This document shows positions 15,301 to 15,374 of a stretch of 15,374 bases of DNA, one piece after another. Every line of letters begins with the position of its first letter. Positions within the stretch are counted from its first letter, which is position 1. The stretch covers positions 1 through 15,374 of the forward strand of contig JAUVBI010000050.1 in NCBI GenBank assembly GCA_030591305.1, read 5' to 3'. The position numbers were made by a program, and so were the translations under genes. The notes beneath the pieces are model-generated. The model ran no database searches, was not told where the DNA came from, and saw only the letters and a list, made by a program, of their open reading frames with translations. This DNA is from Pseudomonadota bacterium. GTDB taxonomy: Bacteria > Pseudomonadota > Gammaproteobacteria > Pseudomonadales > Halieaceae.

Positions 15301-15374
15301 AGGGGGTAGGTCACCTGATCTTCCACCACCTGTGGAGCCTGCCCGGGATAGGAGGTCTTTATAATTACCTGCAC
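12348..15374 (-). CDS. cusA: CusA-type heavy-metal (Cu(I)/Ag(I)) RND efflux pump, N-terminus outside the window
   Basis: The visible 1008 residues start at the VQVIIKTSYPG segment of CusA, so about 44 N-terminal residues, including the first helix start, are missing. This inner-membrane proton antiporter forms a tripartite pump with CusB and CusC homologues, which are probably encoded beyond the right edge. The three methionines that bind Cu(I)/Ag(I) in E. coli CusA (M573, M623, M672) align with M524 (YMPTTYPG), M574 (PLTMIET) and M623 (RIDMLATGIK) of the fragment, supporting a monovalent copper/silver substrate over Zn/Co/Cd. Proton-relay D405 and E939 align with D361 and E890, but K984 is replaced by V937 (RPVMMT). 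The C-terminus is complete. It overlaps the PepSY gene by 4 nt. Confidence 0.93.
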   Translation of the reverse strand: MQVIIKTSYPGQAPQVVEDQVTYPLTTTMLSVPGAVTVRGFSFFGDSFVYVIFEEDTDLYWARSRVLEYLSQIAPTLPANARPQLGPDATGVGWVYLYALIDRSGQHDISELRALQDWFLKYELQTVPGVSEVAPIGGMVKQYQVKVHPDKLRAYGLPLSLIQRAIERGNQEVGASVVEMAGAEYMVSATGYIQNAVDLGNIPLGLNVKGTPLLLKDIADIELGPQMRRGIAELNGEGETVGGIVIMRYGENALKTIEGVKERLAELKKGLPAGVELVTVYDRSTLIEGAVKNLWEKLAEELTLVALVCLVFLFHFRSSLVAIVSLPVAILAAISLMYFQGLNANIMSLGGIAIAIGAMVDGAIVLVENMHKHLEQSKAEGREPDRWTLVADAASEVGPALFFSLLIIAVSFLPIFSLEAQEGRMFSPLAYTKTYAMAAAAILAITLVPVLMGYFVRGNIRPEKENPVNKVLQAAYGPLLRIALKFPWAIVACSVLFLAVSAIPASRIGSEFMPPLDEGDLMYMPTTYPGISIGQARQLLQQTDKLIKTVPEVKTVFGKVGRAETATDPAPLTMIETFIQFKERDQWREGVTPESLKAELEALVKLPGVTNAWVMPIKTRIDMLATGIKTPVGIKVAGLELATIEEIGRELERILAKVPGTASVYSERVAGGRYLKVDIQREKAARYGLNIADVQQVVATAIGGVNVSQSVEGLERYPINIRYPQDYRSSPEQLALLPIVTPNGQRISLADVANIIIEDGPPGIKSENARLNGWTLVNIEGIDVGSYVENARLTVAENLQLPSGYSLSWSGQYEYMERAKEKLLYVVPITLAIIMLLLYLNFRHFVEVGIILITLPVALTGSVWLLFFEGFNYSVAVGVGAIALAGVATETAVIMLQYLKQAFASLQVSLMKSGKALDEERLREMVVHTAISRVRPVMMTAAATIIGLLPVMYGKGIGSEVMSRIAAPMVGGMISAVIMTLLILPAIYFLWRRHSLDNAQDNKGKTEL

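Overview
The window looks like a piece of a gammaproteobacterial chromosome, probably marine or environmental. The tRNA-Val(GAC) has an enterobacterial-type body, the right-hand pump is close to E. coli CusA, and the integrase is of the P4 type. The exact genus cannot be fixed from the sequence. Every supported gene lies on the minus strand, so transcription runs from high to low coordinates.

Right and centre (about 15374 to 3604): nine tightly packed genes, with gaps of 0-21 nt and several stop/start overlaps, look like one long operon. It begins with a CusA-type Cu(I)/Ag(I) RND pump cut by the right edge, then a PepSY-type membrane protein. An envelope-glycan cassette follows: a GT-C glycosyltransferase, a SAM methyltransferase, a GtrA-type flippase, a GtrB/ArnC-like polyprenyl-phosphate glycosyltransferase, a second multi-pass GT-C-like protein, a formyltransferase, and an exported YtcJ/NfdA-like amidohydrolase. 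The set resembles the Arn lipid A pathway in logic: lipid-linked sugar, flipping, GT-C transfer, with formylation and later deformylation. The families differ from Arn at the flippase and hydrolase steps. This module is the best candidate for an undescribed system.

Middle (3456-3574): a complete tRNA-Val(GAC) with encoded CCA and a near-consensus promoter.

Left (1-3456): one end of a mobile element integrated at the 3' end of the tRNA. It carries a P4-type tyrosine integrase preceded by three copies of an octamer (candidate arm sites), a DUF3800 protein overlapping the integrase by 4 nt, two small unknown proteins, and an AlpA-type regulator/excisionase running off the left edge. The intergenic spaces hold several strong inverted repeats, including a possible three-way-junction structure. 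The far attachment site and any cargo lie outside the window. No stretch of more than 300 bases lacks a gene.
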